From the NCBI GenBank assembly GCA_966211795.1, contig CBIHNW010000003.1, positions 1-64,000 of the forward strand: a stretch of DNA of 64,000 nt, given 5' to 3'. The translations under genes and the position numbers were made by a program. The notes beneath the pieces were generated by a model. The model was not told the DNA's origin. It saw only the letters and a program-made list of their open reading frames with translations, and did not search any database. The stretch is from 21-14-0-10-47-8 sp966211795. Lineage in GTDB: Bacteria > Bdellovibrionota > Bdellovibrionia > Bdellovibrionales > Bdellovibrionaceae. Of the stretch, positions 8,399 to 18,500 are shown piece by piece. Each line of letters starts with the position of its first letter. Position 1 is the first letter of the stretch.

Positions 8399-8995
8399 TC
8401 AGAGTGAGCCGTTGATCTGGCGAAAGCTTTCGCCAGCCATGATTTTTTCGACGACGGACTTGGCCTTGGCGATCTTGATCAGGAATTCGGCTTCGTGAGA
8501 GATGATGATCCGTTGTGGATGCGCGCTCCAGGCCTCTTTGATCTTTAAATTTAATTCCTGGGCTTCTTTGTGGGTTTCGGTGCGGATGGGGTTGGTGGTA
8601 TCGAAGGAGTCCTGATCGGCCGTATCCAAATGGATCACCCAATCGTAGCGCGCGATCTCGGCATTGATGCTGGTCTCGAGCGACGCTAAGAAATCCGCGA
8701 CGTCGCTCGGCCAATAGGCAATGCTATCCAGTGAGCCGCGGTCGCAAACGATCATGGGTGATTTGCTTTCGCCGACGATCAGCTCTTCCAATTCTTTTTG
8801 CGTAAAGTAGATGGCGCGCTGAACGTGTTTGCGTGCTTCCGGGGTTGCACGTCGTGGAAAACCGCCGCGGTACAGGATGCTGGCAGTTTCAGGGATGACC
8901 GTGACTTTGCTCTTCAAATCTTTTTGCAGAACTTCGATCAGCGTGGTTTTTCCGCCGGAAGGGCCGCCGGTCACCGCTATTTTAACTTTTGACAT
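8399..8995 (-). CDS. P-loop kinase/ATPase, AAA_28 (NadR C-domain-like)
   Basis: 198 residues. A Walker A motif GGPSGGKTTL lies near the N-terminus, followed by IPETAS with an acidic residue typical of nucleoside/NMN-kinase-like P-loop proteins, and MIVCDRGSLDSIAYW, which resembles a Walker B/DRG substrate-binding segment. These are features of the AAA_28 family, related to the ribosylnicotinamide-kinase domain of NadR; the substrate cannot be told from sequence. The ATG at 8995 is preferred over an upstream TTG at 9001 because GAGG sits 6 bases before it. It overlaps the end of the EEP gene by 14 bp, so the two are co-transcribed. Confidence 0.75.
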   Translation of the reverse strand: MSKVKIAVTGGPSGGKTTLIEVLQKDLKSKVTVIPETASILYRGGFPRRATPEARKHVQRAIYFTQKELEELIVGESKSPMIVCDRGSLDSIAYWPSDVADFLASLETSINAEIARYDWVIHLDTADQDSFDTTNPIRTETHKEAQELNLKIKEAWSAHPQRIIISHEAEFLIKIAKAKSVVEKIMAGESFRQINGSL

Positions 8996-9752
8996 CCACA
9001 ACCTCTTCTTCGATATCGAATTCGACCAGCAAGGGAAGATGGTCGGAAAGATCGGACCACGGTCGCGCCGATAAGGTCATGCTGCTGACAATCTTCAAAT
9101 GCTTGAAATACATGCGATCCAAAGGAAGCTGAGGGTAAAAGCTCGGGAATGATTTCGCCAAGCGATTGTGAACGGCCGAATGGGATTCGTAGGCGCCCAA
9201 ATGCTCAACGCAAAGTGGATGCAGGGATTCGGACCAATCATTGAAATCACCGCCGAGAATGAAGGGCGTTTCGGGGGGCACGTGGGATTTGGCGCGCTCG
9301 ACGATTTTCTCGAGCTGGCGCCTGCGACCCTTTTCCCACAGATCCAAATGCACGTTGAAGACATGCAAGCAATCATGCAGCTCGGGAACATTCACTTCGC
9401 AGTGAAGCAGTCCACGTTGCTCGAAGGCGTTGGTTGAGATGTTGATGTTTTCTTCTTTGACGATGGGGTAGCGGCTCAGGATCGCGTTTCCGTGATGGCG
9501 TTCGGTGTAGACGGCATTTTTCCCGTAGGAATAATGACTCCAAACCGAATCCGCCAAAAATTCAAATTGCGCCTGGGTTGGCCACTGTTCGATCGAGGCT
9601 TGATGCTTTCGGTTTTCGCCGACCACTTCTTGCAGCAGCATCAAATCGGCATTGGTCTCACGCAAGGCCTGGCGAATGGCATGCAAAGTGAACTTGAGCC
9701 CCGTGGCATTGAAACCCTTATGAATATTGTAGGACAGAACGCGAATCTTCAT
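8982..9752 (-). CDS. Endonuclease/exonuclease/phosphatase family protein (YbhP-like)
   Basis: 256 residues with the EEP hydrolase motifs in order: YNIHKGF near the N-terminus, LLQEV (metal-binding Glu), FNVHLDL, GGDFNDW and SDHLPLL at the end. There is no signal peptide, so it should be cytoplasmic. It lies 6 bp after the clsB-like gene on the same strand. In E. coli the EEP protein YbhP is also encoded next to clsB, so this pairing supports a YbhP-like identity and a link to phospholipid metabolism; the substrate is unknown. Confidence 0.8.
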   Translation of the reverse strand: MKIRVLSYNIHKGFNATGLKFTLHAIRQALRETNADLMLLQEVVGENRKHQASIEQWPTQAQFEFLADSVWSHYSYGKNAVYTERHHGNAILSRYPIVKEENINISTNAFEQRGLLHCEVNVPELHDCLHVFNVHLDLWEKGRRRQLEKIVERAKSHVPPETPFILGGDFNDWSESLHPLCVEHLGAYESHSAVHNRLAKSFPSFYPQLPLDRMYFKHLKIVSSMTLSARPWSDLSDHLPLLVEFDIEEEVVDVKS

Positions 9753-9758
9753 ATCTCT

Positions 9759-10928
9759 TTATAACCAATATCGAAACCAGTAAGCAAGCCGCGCCATCGA
9801 ACGATCGACCCACGTCATGCGACCTAAATCAGCAGTCGTAATTTCCTGTGATTGCCGAATGTCAGCATCCCATTGCTCTTTCAGTTTTTCAATTCGGTCC
9901 TTGTATTCAAGCACCGCTTCCACTTCGAGATCGTGCGTGAGACTGCGGTGATTGAGATTGTGGGAACCAACCGTGGCCCAATCATCGACGATCAAAGTTT
10001 TAGCGTGAAGGATGCTGGGTTGGTACTCGTAAATTTTCACGCCTGCACGGAGCAAACGATTGTAAAGCGACCTCGAAGCCCAGCGCACCGGCAGTACGTC
10101 TGTTTGTGCCGGCAAGCAAAGACCGACGTAAACGCCTCGTTGAGCCGCTTTGATCAGGGATCGAAGCACGGAACGGCGAGGGACGAAGTATGCGTTGGTG
10201 ATCAAAATTCGGTTTGTGGCCATATTCATTCGCCGGTTCAGATCGCGAAGCAAAGCGTAGCGCCAGTGCATGGAAGAGTTCAGACGTAAAATCTGATCGG
10301 CTTTCTGGCGATTGCGAAAACGGATCAGGCGGTGACGCAAATTCAGTTTCTCCATTCTCGCGGTGACCCACGCATCGATGCACGCCCGTCGCAAGTGTGC
10401 CAGCGGTCCGCCGCTGACTTGGATACCGGTGTCGCGCCAAGCCCTCGCGCCCAAGAATTCCTTGGTGTGCACTTGCGAAATGTTCAAACTCCCGAGAAAG
10501 GCTTTTTCCCGATCGAGCAAAATGACTTTGCGGTGATTTCGTTTGTTGGCTTTTTTGAGCAGAAAAAGAATCCGGCGTAAAGAGCGCCACGAAATTTTTC
10601 TCAGGAAGCTCATGCGAATCGGCAGAGGATGATAAATTCGAAACATCAGGTGATGTTTCTGACAATACTCTTGCAAGCTGAGAACCCAGTTGAAGCTGCC
10701 AACACCATCCACCAAGATCTGCACGCGCACGCCACGCTCGTGAGCGGCACGCAAAGCTTCGAGCACGCGAAGACCAATGGGATCCATATCGAAGATGTAA
10801 GACTCGACTATGATTTCCTGACGGGCCTGACCGATGGCCTGAATGAGGTCTCGAAAGTATTCGTCGCCAGAAAAATAGAGTTGAACCTGTTCCCAGTTGG
10901 GTTTTAAAATCATAGGCACCGCACTCAT
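9759..10928 (-). CDS. clsB: Cardiolipin synthase B-like phospholipase D family protein
   Basis: 389 residues with two phospholipase-D HKD motifs: HRKVILLD (His132, Lys134, Asp139) and HAKTLIVD (His308, Lys310, Asp315). It lacks the N-terminal membrane segments of ClsA, as ClsB does. ClsB condenses phosphatidylglycerol with phosphatidylethanolamine or a second phosphatidylglycerol to give cardiolipin at the inner membrane. It is the first gene of a minus-strand run with the YbhP-like and kinase genes. No good ribosome site precedes either the first ATG or the second Met (10913), so the start is open. Confidence 0.8.
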   Translation of the reverse strand: MSAVPMILKPNWEQVQLYFSGDEYFRDLIQAIGQARQEIIVESYIFDMDPIGLRVLEALRAAHERGVRVQILVDGVGSFNWVLSLQEYCQKHHLMFRIYHPLPIRMSFLRKISWRSLRRILFLLKKANKRNHRKVILLDREKAFLGSLNISQVHTKEFLGARAWRDTGIQVSGGPLAHLRRACIDAWVTARMEKLNLRHRLIRFRNRQKADQILRLNSSMHWRYALLRDLNRRMNMATNRILITNAYFVPRRSVLRSLIKAAQRGVYVGLCLPAQTDVLPVRWASRSLYNRLLRAGVKIYEYQPSILHAKTLIVDDWATVGSHNLNHRSLTHDLEVEAVLEYKDRIEKLKEQWDADIRQSQEITTADLGRMTWVDRSMARLAYWFRYWL

Positions 10929-10955
10929 GCAAGAGTAGACTGGAGCTGGGTTTAA

Positions 10956-11681
10956 ATGAAGTCATTTTTCAAAGGAATTGCGATCCTTTTGTTCGCCGTG
11001 CTGATGGGTTGTTGTTTGGGTTGCTTTTCTTCTGTGTGGGCCAATACCCAAGCTTACTTGACAACGCCGATCTCGATTGCCGTCATCGCCGGCGGAACCA
11101 AGGCAGACTTCGATTCCAAGCTCGCGCCCTTGTTGCAAGAGCAGATCAAACAGTGCGCGGCTTGTTCATTTCAAAACATCACGCCCTACGATGCGGATGG
11201 AAATATCAACGTGAAAGCGATTCCCGACAAGATCGAAGCGGCTCGCCCAACGTCCAGTTTTTTGTTCATGCATTGGAACGCGAAAGTGACGGACGACACC
11301 AAGCCGATCTTGGCTTCTTTGAAAAAAGTGACTCAGGATGGTTGGGTGGTGATCGGTTCGGCCGGCCTGGCTCAAAATGAGGAGCCCACGCTGAATCTCA
11401 ATAAGACCGTATTGGGTCAGGTCGCGGGCCTGATCATCATCGGCGATTTGGCCGAGCGCGAGCGCCTTTTAACGAAGAGTTACTTTGGTCCTGAAATGTT
11501 GACCGCTTTGCGCCCTCCTGACGAATACGTCGGTCAGGGCATCGGCTCGGTTTTCTTCGCATCCAAGCTGGCCGCCAATTGGAACAAACGCACCAGCAAG
11601 GGCTGGTTGGCCTATTTCCAAACAACAAAGGCCAAAGTCCGCCGGATCTGGCCTAGCCTCGAAGATTTCTTCGGCCGCTAG
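10956..11681 (+). CDS. Exported (possibly lipid-anchored) protein of unknown function
   Basis: 241 residues. The N-terminus is a signal peptide with a hydrophobic core and a possible lipobox VLMGC at Cys19, followed by further cysteines. The mature part begins with a Rossmann-like strand (ISIAVIAGG) and a pattern like a peptidase- or hydrolase-type alpha/beta fold, including FLFMHWNAK and WVVIGSAGLAQNEE, but I cannot assign a family. A GGAG lies about 10 bases before the ATG. The gene diverges from clsB with only 27 bp between starts, so the promoters of both must sit inside or overlap the coding starts. Confidence 0.65.
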   Translation: MKSFFKGIAILLFAVLMGCCLGCFSSVWANTQAYLTTPISIAVIAGGTKADFDSKLAPLLQEQIKQCAACSFQNITPYDADGNINVKAIPDKIEAARPTSSFLFMHWNAKVTDDTKPILASLKKVTQDGWVVIGSAGLAQNEEPTLNLNKTVLGQVAGLIIIGDLAERERLLTKSYFGPEMLTALRPPDEYVGQGIGSVFFASKLAANWNKRTSKGWLAYFQTTKAKVRRIWPSLEDFFGR

Positions 11682-11765
11682 ATTTTTTTCGAACCGTCTC
11701 ATTCCGAAGCATTCCCAGATTTAGATTTCGCGGCAATATTCCGAAAAGATCTTATGAGGTCACTT

Positions 11766-12566
11766 ATGAGATTTGGGAGAATACTGTTCATTGCCGCGAT
11801 TTCATCGGGTCTTCTTTCGTGCTCGAAGGTGGAAAAATCCAGCACCGTGCTGCAGACGACGGAAGAGGGCAGCACTTCGGATCTAACAGCCGGGGCGCCA
11901 CTTTACCTGGTGCTGCAATCTCTGTACGACACTGCGGCTTCATCGGCATTGGTGACGGAAGGAAGTTGCATTACAAGCAGTACGAATAAGAACCTGACTT
12001 GCGCCATTTCGATTCCGGAAAGCCGTCTTTATTATTCCAGTCTGAAATTTAAAATCGGAGTTGGATCCAAGGATGCTTGCAGCCTTGTCACCTTCAGACC
12101 TTATTATTTCAAACGAGCATCGATCTCATACAGGTTTCCTGGTCAGGCGGCAGATACAGACTGTACTGACTCAAAGCAGGCCGATTGCTATGGGGGCGCT
12201 GCAAAAAACATTCTAAAAAATGCCAACATTTCATTTCCTGCTAATACTGGCGTCTATTTTTTAACAGCGAATGTAACTGATACGACTTACACACTCGACT
12301 CTTCAAACAGTCGCCGAAGCTCTGAGACTGCAGATGCCTCATTGACCACAAATGTAAATTCCTGCAACAACCTGATCAGTCGTGGGGGCGTTCAGTATAA
12401 TGATGGCGTGACCGTTTATGAAGGTGGCAACAAATACTACGACTACCTAATCTCGTGTGAAGATGATTACGGCAATGTGAATTATTCCATCACTCTGACG
12501 ATTTCAGATAAAGACACAGTTTCGTCTGACGGTGGTATCACGAACGACTACTACGACTGGAACTAA
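11766..12566 (+). CDS. Putative lipoprotein of unknown function
   Basis: 266 residues. Signal peptide with lipobox GLLSC (Cys19), so probably attached to the outer membrane. The mature protein is rich in Ser, Thr, Asn, Tyr and Asp and has several cysteine pairs (for example GSCITSSTNKNLTC), suggesting disulfides in the periplasm. It ends in a Tyr/Asp-rich tail. The start at 11766 is chosen over ATG 11754 because GAGG lies 6 bases before it. The 3' half looks more AT-rich than its neighbours, which may indicate recent acquisition or weak constraint. Confidence 0.65.
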   Translation: MRFGRILFIAAISSGLLSCSKVEKSSTVLQTTEEGSTSDLTAGAPLYLVLQSLYDTAASSALVTEGSCITSSTNKNLTCAISIPESRLYYSSLKFKIGVGSKDACSLVTFRPYYFKRASISYRFPGQAADTDCTDSKQADCYGGAAKNILKNANISFPANTGVYFLTANVTDTTYTLDSSNSRRSSETADASLTTNVNSCNNLISRGGVQYNDGVTVYEGGNKYYDYLISCEDDYGNVNYSITLTISDKDTVSSDGGITNDYYDWN

Positions 12567-12573
12567 TCTCGAT

Positions 12574-13416
12574 CTACCGGCCCGGCAGCAGGACCACGCG
12601 GTCTTGCTCGCTTGAAGGAATGCGGTTCTTCAATATCTCGATAGCTTGTTTCGTGGAATAGCGGCTAGAGACGTGAATGATCACGATCTTTTCGCTCTCG
12701 ATGTCTTTGAGCCGCGGAATCAGTTCGTCCAGATGAGTGTGGCCCCATTTCTTGGCCTGCTCGATCGTCTTTCGCTCATCCAAATAGGTCGCCTCGACAA
12801 AAAGGATCTTCGACTTGGCCACCGCCGGGGTGAGGTCCAAGAATTCAATCTGCGTGTCGCCGGTGAAGGAAAAAAGCGGGTGCTCGATCATCTCGTCGAC
12901 CTTGATGCCGCGGGCTTTGATGTCGCGAATTTCGTTTCCCGGCATGTTTTGAAACTCGGGCCGCAGTTTCTTATTTCGGTGCACGACCGTGTAACCGAAG
13001 GATTCGACCCGGTGAACGGTGGGGAAGACCCGCAGCTCGTGATTGGGGTTGAGCTCGAAGCGGTCATAGGCCTTGACCGGATGAAAGTGAAAGCGGTACT
13101 CGTGCTTTTCGATTCTTTCCCAGATGCGCATGATCTCGGTCAAAGGCTCAACCAGCGAAGCCGGCATGTAAAAATCCGGCGTGGGCTCGGTGTGCATGGC
13201 TTTTTGCGAGATGATGTAAGGGACACCCGCCGAATGATCGAGATGCCCGTGGGTCAGAAAGAATTTTTTCATCTGCATGGCAAAGGGGAGTCCCTGAGCC
13301 ACATCGAAACAAAGTTGCAAGGCGGGAAAAGTCAGGCTGGTGCGAATGCCGGAAAGACTGAGTCCGTAAAACTGCAGTCCATCATGCTCCCAGGGAGCTC
13401 CGGCTTGCACCCCCAT
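12574..13416 (-). CDS. Metallo-beta-lactamase fold hydrolase (ribonuclease Z-like)
   Basis: 280 residues with the MBL metal-binding motif THGHLDH, a central HRVESFGY, SFTGDTQIEFLD and a late IIHVSSRYS segment where ribonuclease Z has its final His. The overall layout matches tRNase Z-like proteins that lack the long exosite. It could be a 3'-tRNA nuclease or another phosphodiesterase. Its ATG lies 2 bp after the stop of the FabMG-like gene, so the two are co-transcribed. It converges with the lipoprotein gene ending at 12566. Confidence 0.75.
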   Translation of the reverse strand: MGVQAGAPWEHDGLQFYGLSLSGIRTSLTFPALQLCFDVAQGLPFAMQMKKFFLTHGHLDHSAGVPYIISQKAMHTEPTPDFYMPASLVEPLTEIMRIWERIEKHEYRFHFHPVKAYDRFELNPNHELRVFPTVHRVESFGYTVVHRNKKLRPEFQNMPGNEIRDIKARGIKVDEMIEHPLFSFTGDTQIEFLDLTPAVAKSKILFVEATYLDERKTIEQAKKWGHTHLDELIPRLKDIESEKIVIIHVSSRYSTKQAIEILKNRIPSSEQDRVVLLPGR

Positions 13417-13417
13417 A

Positions 13418-14722
13418 TCATGTCGCCGAGTGGATCTTGGCGATCACGTCGTGATTGATCCAGGCGACCGGCGCTTCCGGGGCATGGCTGTCGGACAGCA
13501 TGACCTTGCCGCAGGCTTCAATCACCACTTCGCTGAGACCAAAGGTCATCAGCTGTTTTGGATCTTTGTGCCAATCAAAAAGTTGATCCGAAGCCGCCAG
13601 CATTTTCTCCAGCTGATCTTTCGAGCTGTGCTGTGGCCATTTTTCAAACACGCAGTGTTCGCGAATCAAGGGTGAAGTCAGATAGGTCTTCGTGAAGTTG
13701 AGAACATCTTCCAACTTCACTTCTGGCTTTAACAATGTCAGCGCTTCATCGATGGTCGCTTGCGCGCGCTTCGAATCGGAGCCTTCTTTTCTCAAAGCGC
13801 CGAGCAAAGGATAAAGCGAAACTTCGACACCATTAAAGATCGAACTCGAGTTGGTCAAAATCTCGGGACAGTTGTAGACGCAGCACTTGATGCCTTTTTG
13901 CGAGAACTCACGCGAATAATTTTCCAGACGAATCTTGGCCCAGCCTTGAATGTAAGGCGAGTAAGACTGCCAAACGTAATTGGAGCCAACCAAAACCTCG
14001 GTGCCGTGATATCCGTAAGCGACGTAAGAGGTTTTACCGCCGGACTTTTGAATTTTCTCGCGCAGGGCTGCCGTTTCATTCACTAGAAAGTGAAAGGTCT
14101 CGGCGGTGACTTCAAGAAAGCTGGTCAGACACAGCTGACCGATGTTCGAGTTGGTGAATTTATCACTCGCCAAGTAGCGATCGCCGGAACCTTTCAAAGC
14201 CCGGTTCATCAAAGGCATGATGATTTTCGCGCGTGGAACACCACCCGCCATCAGGTGCGCAAACAAAACATTCGCGCCTGCGGGAATGTGCGTTTCCAAT
14301 TCCTGCAGGTAAGCCCGCAGGTTTTTGTGAAATCTCTCGCGTCCCTTCTTGCGGGACGAATCAACGCTCGCTTTGCTGATCTCAAACTCTTCCCAATCGG
14401 ACAGTTTCACGTCTTTGAGATACTCGACCGGTGAATGTCCCTGATCGTCTGGCTCCATGTCGAAGCCCGCTTCCAGCGGAATATTGATAAAAGGCTGCGG
14501 GATGTTCGCGGTCTCATCATTGGTCAAGGCGCGCAACTGGCCGTCTTTGTCGCGACGACCGACGGTCGTGCGCACGATCTTCATGCCACGACGTTCGGCT
14601 TCTTCAACCAATCCGTTGGCGTATCCTTTGCTGAACAGTTCACCGAACAGCACCAGGACATCGCCTTGTTTAAAGGTGTTATCTTTCTTCAAGAGACGAA
14701 TCGCGTGATATGTAGAGCTCAT
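13418..14722 (-). CDS. Large SDR-like protein, possible FabMG-type enoyl-ACP reductase
   Basis: 434 residues, soluble. The N-terminal segment GDVLVLFGELFSKGYANGLV followed by helix and IVRTTVGRRD resembles a Rossmann dinucleotide site. Later, YIQGWAKIRLENYSREFSQK aligns with the FabI active-site helix (Y-x6-K region), although the Tyr is shifted by one residue. It is about 170 residues longer than FabI, as expected for the FabMG group, which reduces enoyl-ACP and tolerates triclosan. This is pattern-based. The ATG at 14722 is used because the frame upstream runs into the divergent gene at 14801. It is coupled to the MBL hydrolase gene. Confidence 0.55.
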   Translation of the reverse strand: MSSTYHAIRLLKKDNTFKQGDVLVLFGELFSKGYANGLVEEAERRGMKIVRTTVGRRDKDGQLRALTNDETANIPQPFINIPLEAGFDMEPDDQGHSPVEYLKDVKLSDWEEFEISKASVDSSRKKGRERFHKNLRAYLQELETHIPAGANVLFAHLMAGGVPRAKIIMPLMNRALKGSGDRYLASDKFTNSNIGQLCLTSFLEVTAETFHFLVNETAALREKIQKSGGKTSYVAYGYHGTEVLVGSNYVWQSYSPYIQGWAKIRLENYSREFSQKGIKCCVYNCPEILTNSSSIFNGVEVSLYPLLGALRKEGSDSKRAQATIDEALTLLKPEVKLEDVLNFTKTYLTSPLIREHCVFEKWPQHSSKDQLEKMLAASDQLFDWHKDPKQLMTFGLSEVVIEACGKVMLSDSHAPEAPVAWINHDVIAKIHSAT

Positions 14723-14800
14723 AGGCTGCTGATTTTGGCGAGTGAGCGGGGTGGGGTCAAGTGCCTTGACGGCTCTCGTCACTCCTGGTCTAAAAATGCA

Positions 14801-15568
14801 ATGAAAGTGATCTCTCTGGTTCCATCTTGGACCGAAATGCTGATTGAGTGCGGCGTCAATGTTGTGGGACGGACACGCTTCTGCGTTCATCCCAAGCCAC
14901 AGGTTGCCGGCATTGCCGTCGTTGGCGGCACAAAAGATCTAAATTGGGAGAAGATCAAAGCCTTGGATGCTGATCTTTTGATCTTGGATCAAGAAGAAAA
15001 CCTGCCTTGGATGCGAGAGCAATCCCCCGTTCCTGTCTTGGTGACGCATGTGACATCCATCGATTCAGTCGCGGCCGAGATCGAAAAAATGGAGGCAATC
15101 TTAACCGATCAAGCGCCCGCGCTGAAAAAAATCGCAGATCGTTGGCTTCATCTGACCCACCGGAAACACACTTGGAACTGGGCCCAAATTCCTGGCGAGC
15201 TCAAGCTGCTTCGGAAAGAGTCAGTGCACTATCAAAAACTTATTTACGTCATCTGGAAACATCCCTGGATGCGGGTGGCGCAAGGCACTTTCATCGCCTC
15301 GGTGCTGGAATTTCTGGGCGCTTCACCCTATTTGGTGGAAAATGAGAAAAAGTATCCTGAATTTGCAATCGAAGATTTTGATCTGCAGACGACTTATTTT
15401 CTTTTCTCCAGCGAACCCTATCCCTTTCACAAAAAGTCAGCAGAGCTGATGTCGCTGGGGATTCAGGGATCCATCGTCGACGGCGAAAGTTTCAGCTGGT
15501 TCGGCTTTCGCGCGCTTCGATTTTTAGAGAGTGCTGCGGGCTTGAGCGATGCTAGCGATCGGAAATAA
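14801..15568 (+). CDS. Helical-backbone metal-receptor (BtuF-like) protein without signal peptide
   Basis: 255 residues. MKVISLVPSWTEMLIECG opens directly with the first strand of the class III substrate-binding fold seen in BtuF and related vitamin B12/iron-chelate receptors, followed by VVGRTRFC, WEKIKALDADLLILDQEEN and a long helix. BtuF is normally periplasmic, but there is no signal peptide here and no ABC permease or ATPase nearby, so it may be a cytoplasmic relative. ATG 14801 fits the domain boundary; the same frame is open further upstream but there overlaps the divergent gene. Its 3' end overlaps the convergent lipoprotein gene by 17 bp. Confidence 0.7.
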   Translation: MKVISLVPSWTEMLIECGVNVVGRTRFCVHPKPQVAGIAVVGGTKDLNWEKIKALDADLLILDQEENLPWMREQSPVPVLVTHVTSIDSVAAEIEKMEAILTDQAPALKKIADRWLHLTHRKHTWNWAQIPGELKLLRKESVHYQKLIYVIWKHPWMRVAQGTFIASVLEFLGASPYLVENEKKYPEFAIEDFDLQTTYFLFSSEPYPFHKKSAELMSLGIQGSIVDGESFSWFGFRALRFLESAAGLSDASDRK

Positions 15569-18500
15569 ACTGACCCGGATAGGTCAATGCGGTCGAGTGA
15601 CTGAAGGCCGGCAGGAATGTTCGCTGCAAGTCTTGCTTCGAATTGAAATCAAAGCCCGCGGACTTGGGCACCTGGGCTTCGCCCGCAATCAGTTGCAACA
15701 AAGTTCGGTAATCTTTCTCGCCGCGCACGACGACGAAGAACGGTCGCCCCAGATCAGAATGCGGATTGACCACCTGGGTGTTGTAAATCTTCTGGTTGAT
15801 GACCGTGTAAGATTCCTGAAAGGTGATGGCTCGATGTTGCACTTCGCCCTGACACAAAAGAAGACCACGCATCATTTTCTGCTGCGTCTGTTCGGGCTGC
15901 GGCGAAGCTTTGATTTTCGCTTGCACCCATGCCGGGATCGCGGCCGGATTGAATTGCACCAACGCACATTTTTCGTACTCCTCAGCGCGCAGCTTGAATT
16001 TCAATTTCTCCATCAAGAGCGAAGTCGCGCTTTGCACCGAGGTGGAATTCGCCGCACCTTCTTTTTCGGACCAGGCCCACTGCAAACGACCGCCGCCGCC
16101 GAAGCTGATGGGGCTTAAAAGCTTGCCAACATTGGAGCTGACCGCACCCACTTTGCTGAGCAGTTTTCCGGTGTTGGCCCCGGCATTGATGTCCATGGAT
16201 TTGGTCTCGGTATAGTCCTTGGCGTAAGACATGGTGAAGGCATTGCCGACGACTTTGTCCTCGACCTGCGTTGGCAAATCCTCAAGCTTGGTGATTTTGC
16301 GCACGAGATATCGAAATTCGACATTTAAGAACGAGTTCGCGGTCTTTCGCATCTGAGCGCTGCAGCTTTGATAGCTTTTCAGTAAATCATCCGGAGCCGC
16401 GCCCTCTTTCGCGAGCAGCTCGTAAAACCAGAAAAAGCAGAGATGATCACTGAGATCGGCGGTGAGCTGACCATTTTCCAGCCAGGCCTGCAGGTGTTGC
16501 GGCGTCAGTGCTGGAATCGGCTTGAAGCGATTCAAGATGCTGTCCGCAGATGGTGACGCAGTCACCGCGTGCAGCAGGACCGATTGAGGGGAAACTTGAG
16601 CGAGATTCGTCAGGATCACATTCGTATTTCGCGCCAAGGCCTCTTTGCTCGACATTTGGGTTTGCAATGTCTCGTGGCGAATTTGGTCGTCCTTAAATTG
16701 CGCCATCAGTTTTTGCACGACGGAGTCTTTGGGCGAGCCCATCGGTTCCAGATTGCCCGGCTCTTTTCGGTCCGAAAGCAGGACCGAGCCTTGATAAGTT
16801 TCACGCGCCACTTTGGATGTGGACTGCAGCGGTTCGAGCTCAAAAAAGATATGATTCAGATTTCCGAGCGAACGGATGTTGCCGCTTTCAAAGGTCAGCG
16901 TTTCCGAAATCAGGCCGCCGGCTTCCAGCGTCACTTCTTTTTCCTGCGCTTGGTAAATGAAGCCCGATGCTTTGTCGAGATCTTTGATTTTCACTTGGCC
17001 GTCAACGATGGCCCAACGAAGTTTGTACTGTCCCGGTGGCAAAAAGGTTTCCTCGAGACCGATGGGAGATTTCGGAGAGGGCCGCACCAATCGCGCCATC
17101 AATCGCAAGATACCCTCTTTCTGCACCTTGATTCCCAAGTTCTGATCAATCGGGTAGCTCACATCTCGGGTGTCGAAATCAAAATAGTTCAGCACAATCT
17201 TGGCGGGCTTATCGGAAGCGCACTGCAGGACTTTTTGTCCTTTGGTGGTGCGACTGTCGCGAACGCTGGTGAAACTTTCATCCCAGGGGTTGATGTCCAA
17301 CATCATCGTCTCGTTCATTTTCAAAGACTCGTTGCTGATTTGAAAGCTTTTCTGAATCCAGCACTCTTGATCCAAATACTGAAACGAAACCGAGTCATCC
17401 CAAGTGATGCACCCTGAATCCAACGAGTCGATATCCTGGCTCTTGCCGTTGATCTTTGTCACATGAAAGCGGTGACCGCGCAGGGCCTTGTAGTCAATCG
17501 CGCCTTGAAAGCAGGCCGTGACGGAAAAAGTTTTCTCTCGCTGAAAAGCGTTCGGACCGCTGAAACCCACATTGCTAAAATTGAGCGGATCTTTCACGAT
17601 CACGCGCGAAGCCCCGGCCTGAGTGGCCTTGATCGTCGTCGGTGTGGTTGCGGACGCCTTGCCGCCATTTGAAAGCTGGACCGAAGAGCCTGTGCCCGAG
17701 ACGGATAGGCCGAGAAATTCAGATACATTTCTTGCCCCTTCCTTTTGCAAGGAGAGTGGGGTTTTCAGACGCGCAAAAAAGTTTCCTTTTAACTGATCGC
17801 ATTCACCGATATTGGTGTAGACCCCCTCGAAGGGCGCAAGTTTCAAATCTTTGGTCTGCGGCTCAAGCCGAATCGCCATCAGCAGCTGCCCGTAAGTGCA
17901 AAGCGCCTGCAAATTCATCTGCAGTTCTTGCGGCAAGATCAAAGCGCCGCCCACCACCTGCGCTGGCACGGCTTCCGTTTTTCCAAGCAAAGTGCGGACT
18001 TCTTTTTTGTCTTGAGTCAACGTGTTGATCAAAGTGAATTCGACCAGAAAATTTCCACGGCTGATGGGCTCTTGAACATTTTTGCCATCGGCTTTCGTGA
18101 CCGAAAAAGAGGCCTGGCCACGCATTTCGATTCCCAGCACCGAGCCTGGAACTTTCTCGCTGATGGTCAGGCGCACGTCGTCCAGCCACAGGCCTTTTTC
18201 CGTGGCCGCATTCAAGCTTTCCTTGGCCTGGTCTGCCGGAACCAGTTGGTTTAATTTTTTATCGTGAAGGGAGATGGCCTGATCTTCCCACGGGTTCAAT
18301 GCAAATTTGGCGATTCTTTGTCCTTGGTGCATGCCTAAGGCCTTGACGGTGCGAAGAACTTCGACCCATTTTGCTGGAGCCAAATGATTGTAGCTGATTT
18401 TTTCCAACCAGCGGATGCAACCCGTGGCATCGGATGTCAGCTCCTGCTCGCTGTCGCCACCGCTGACGACGAATTTATGATTGATGATTTCTTTCGAAAG

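Noticed and set aside
12646..13458. 270-residue plus-strand frame opposite the MBL hydrolase gene
   Set aside because: It lies antisense to a clear MBL gene and has no domain features.
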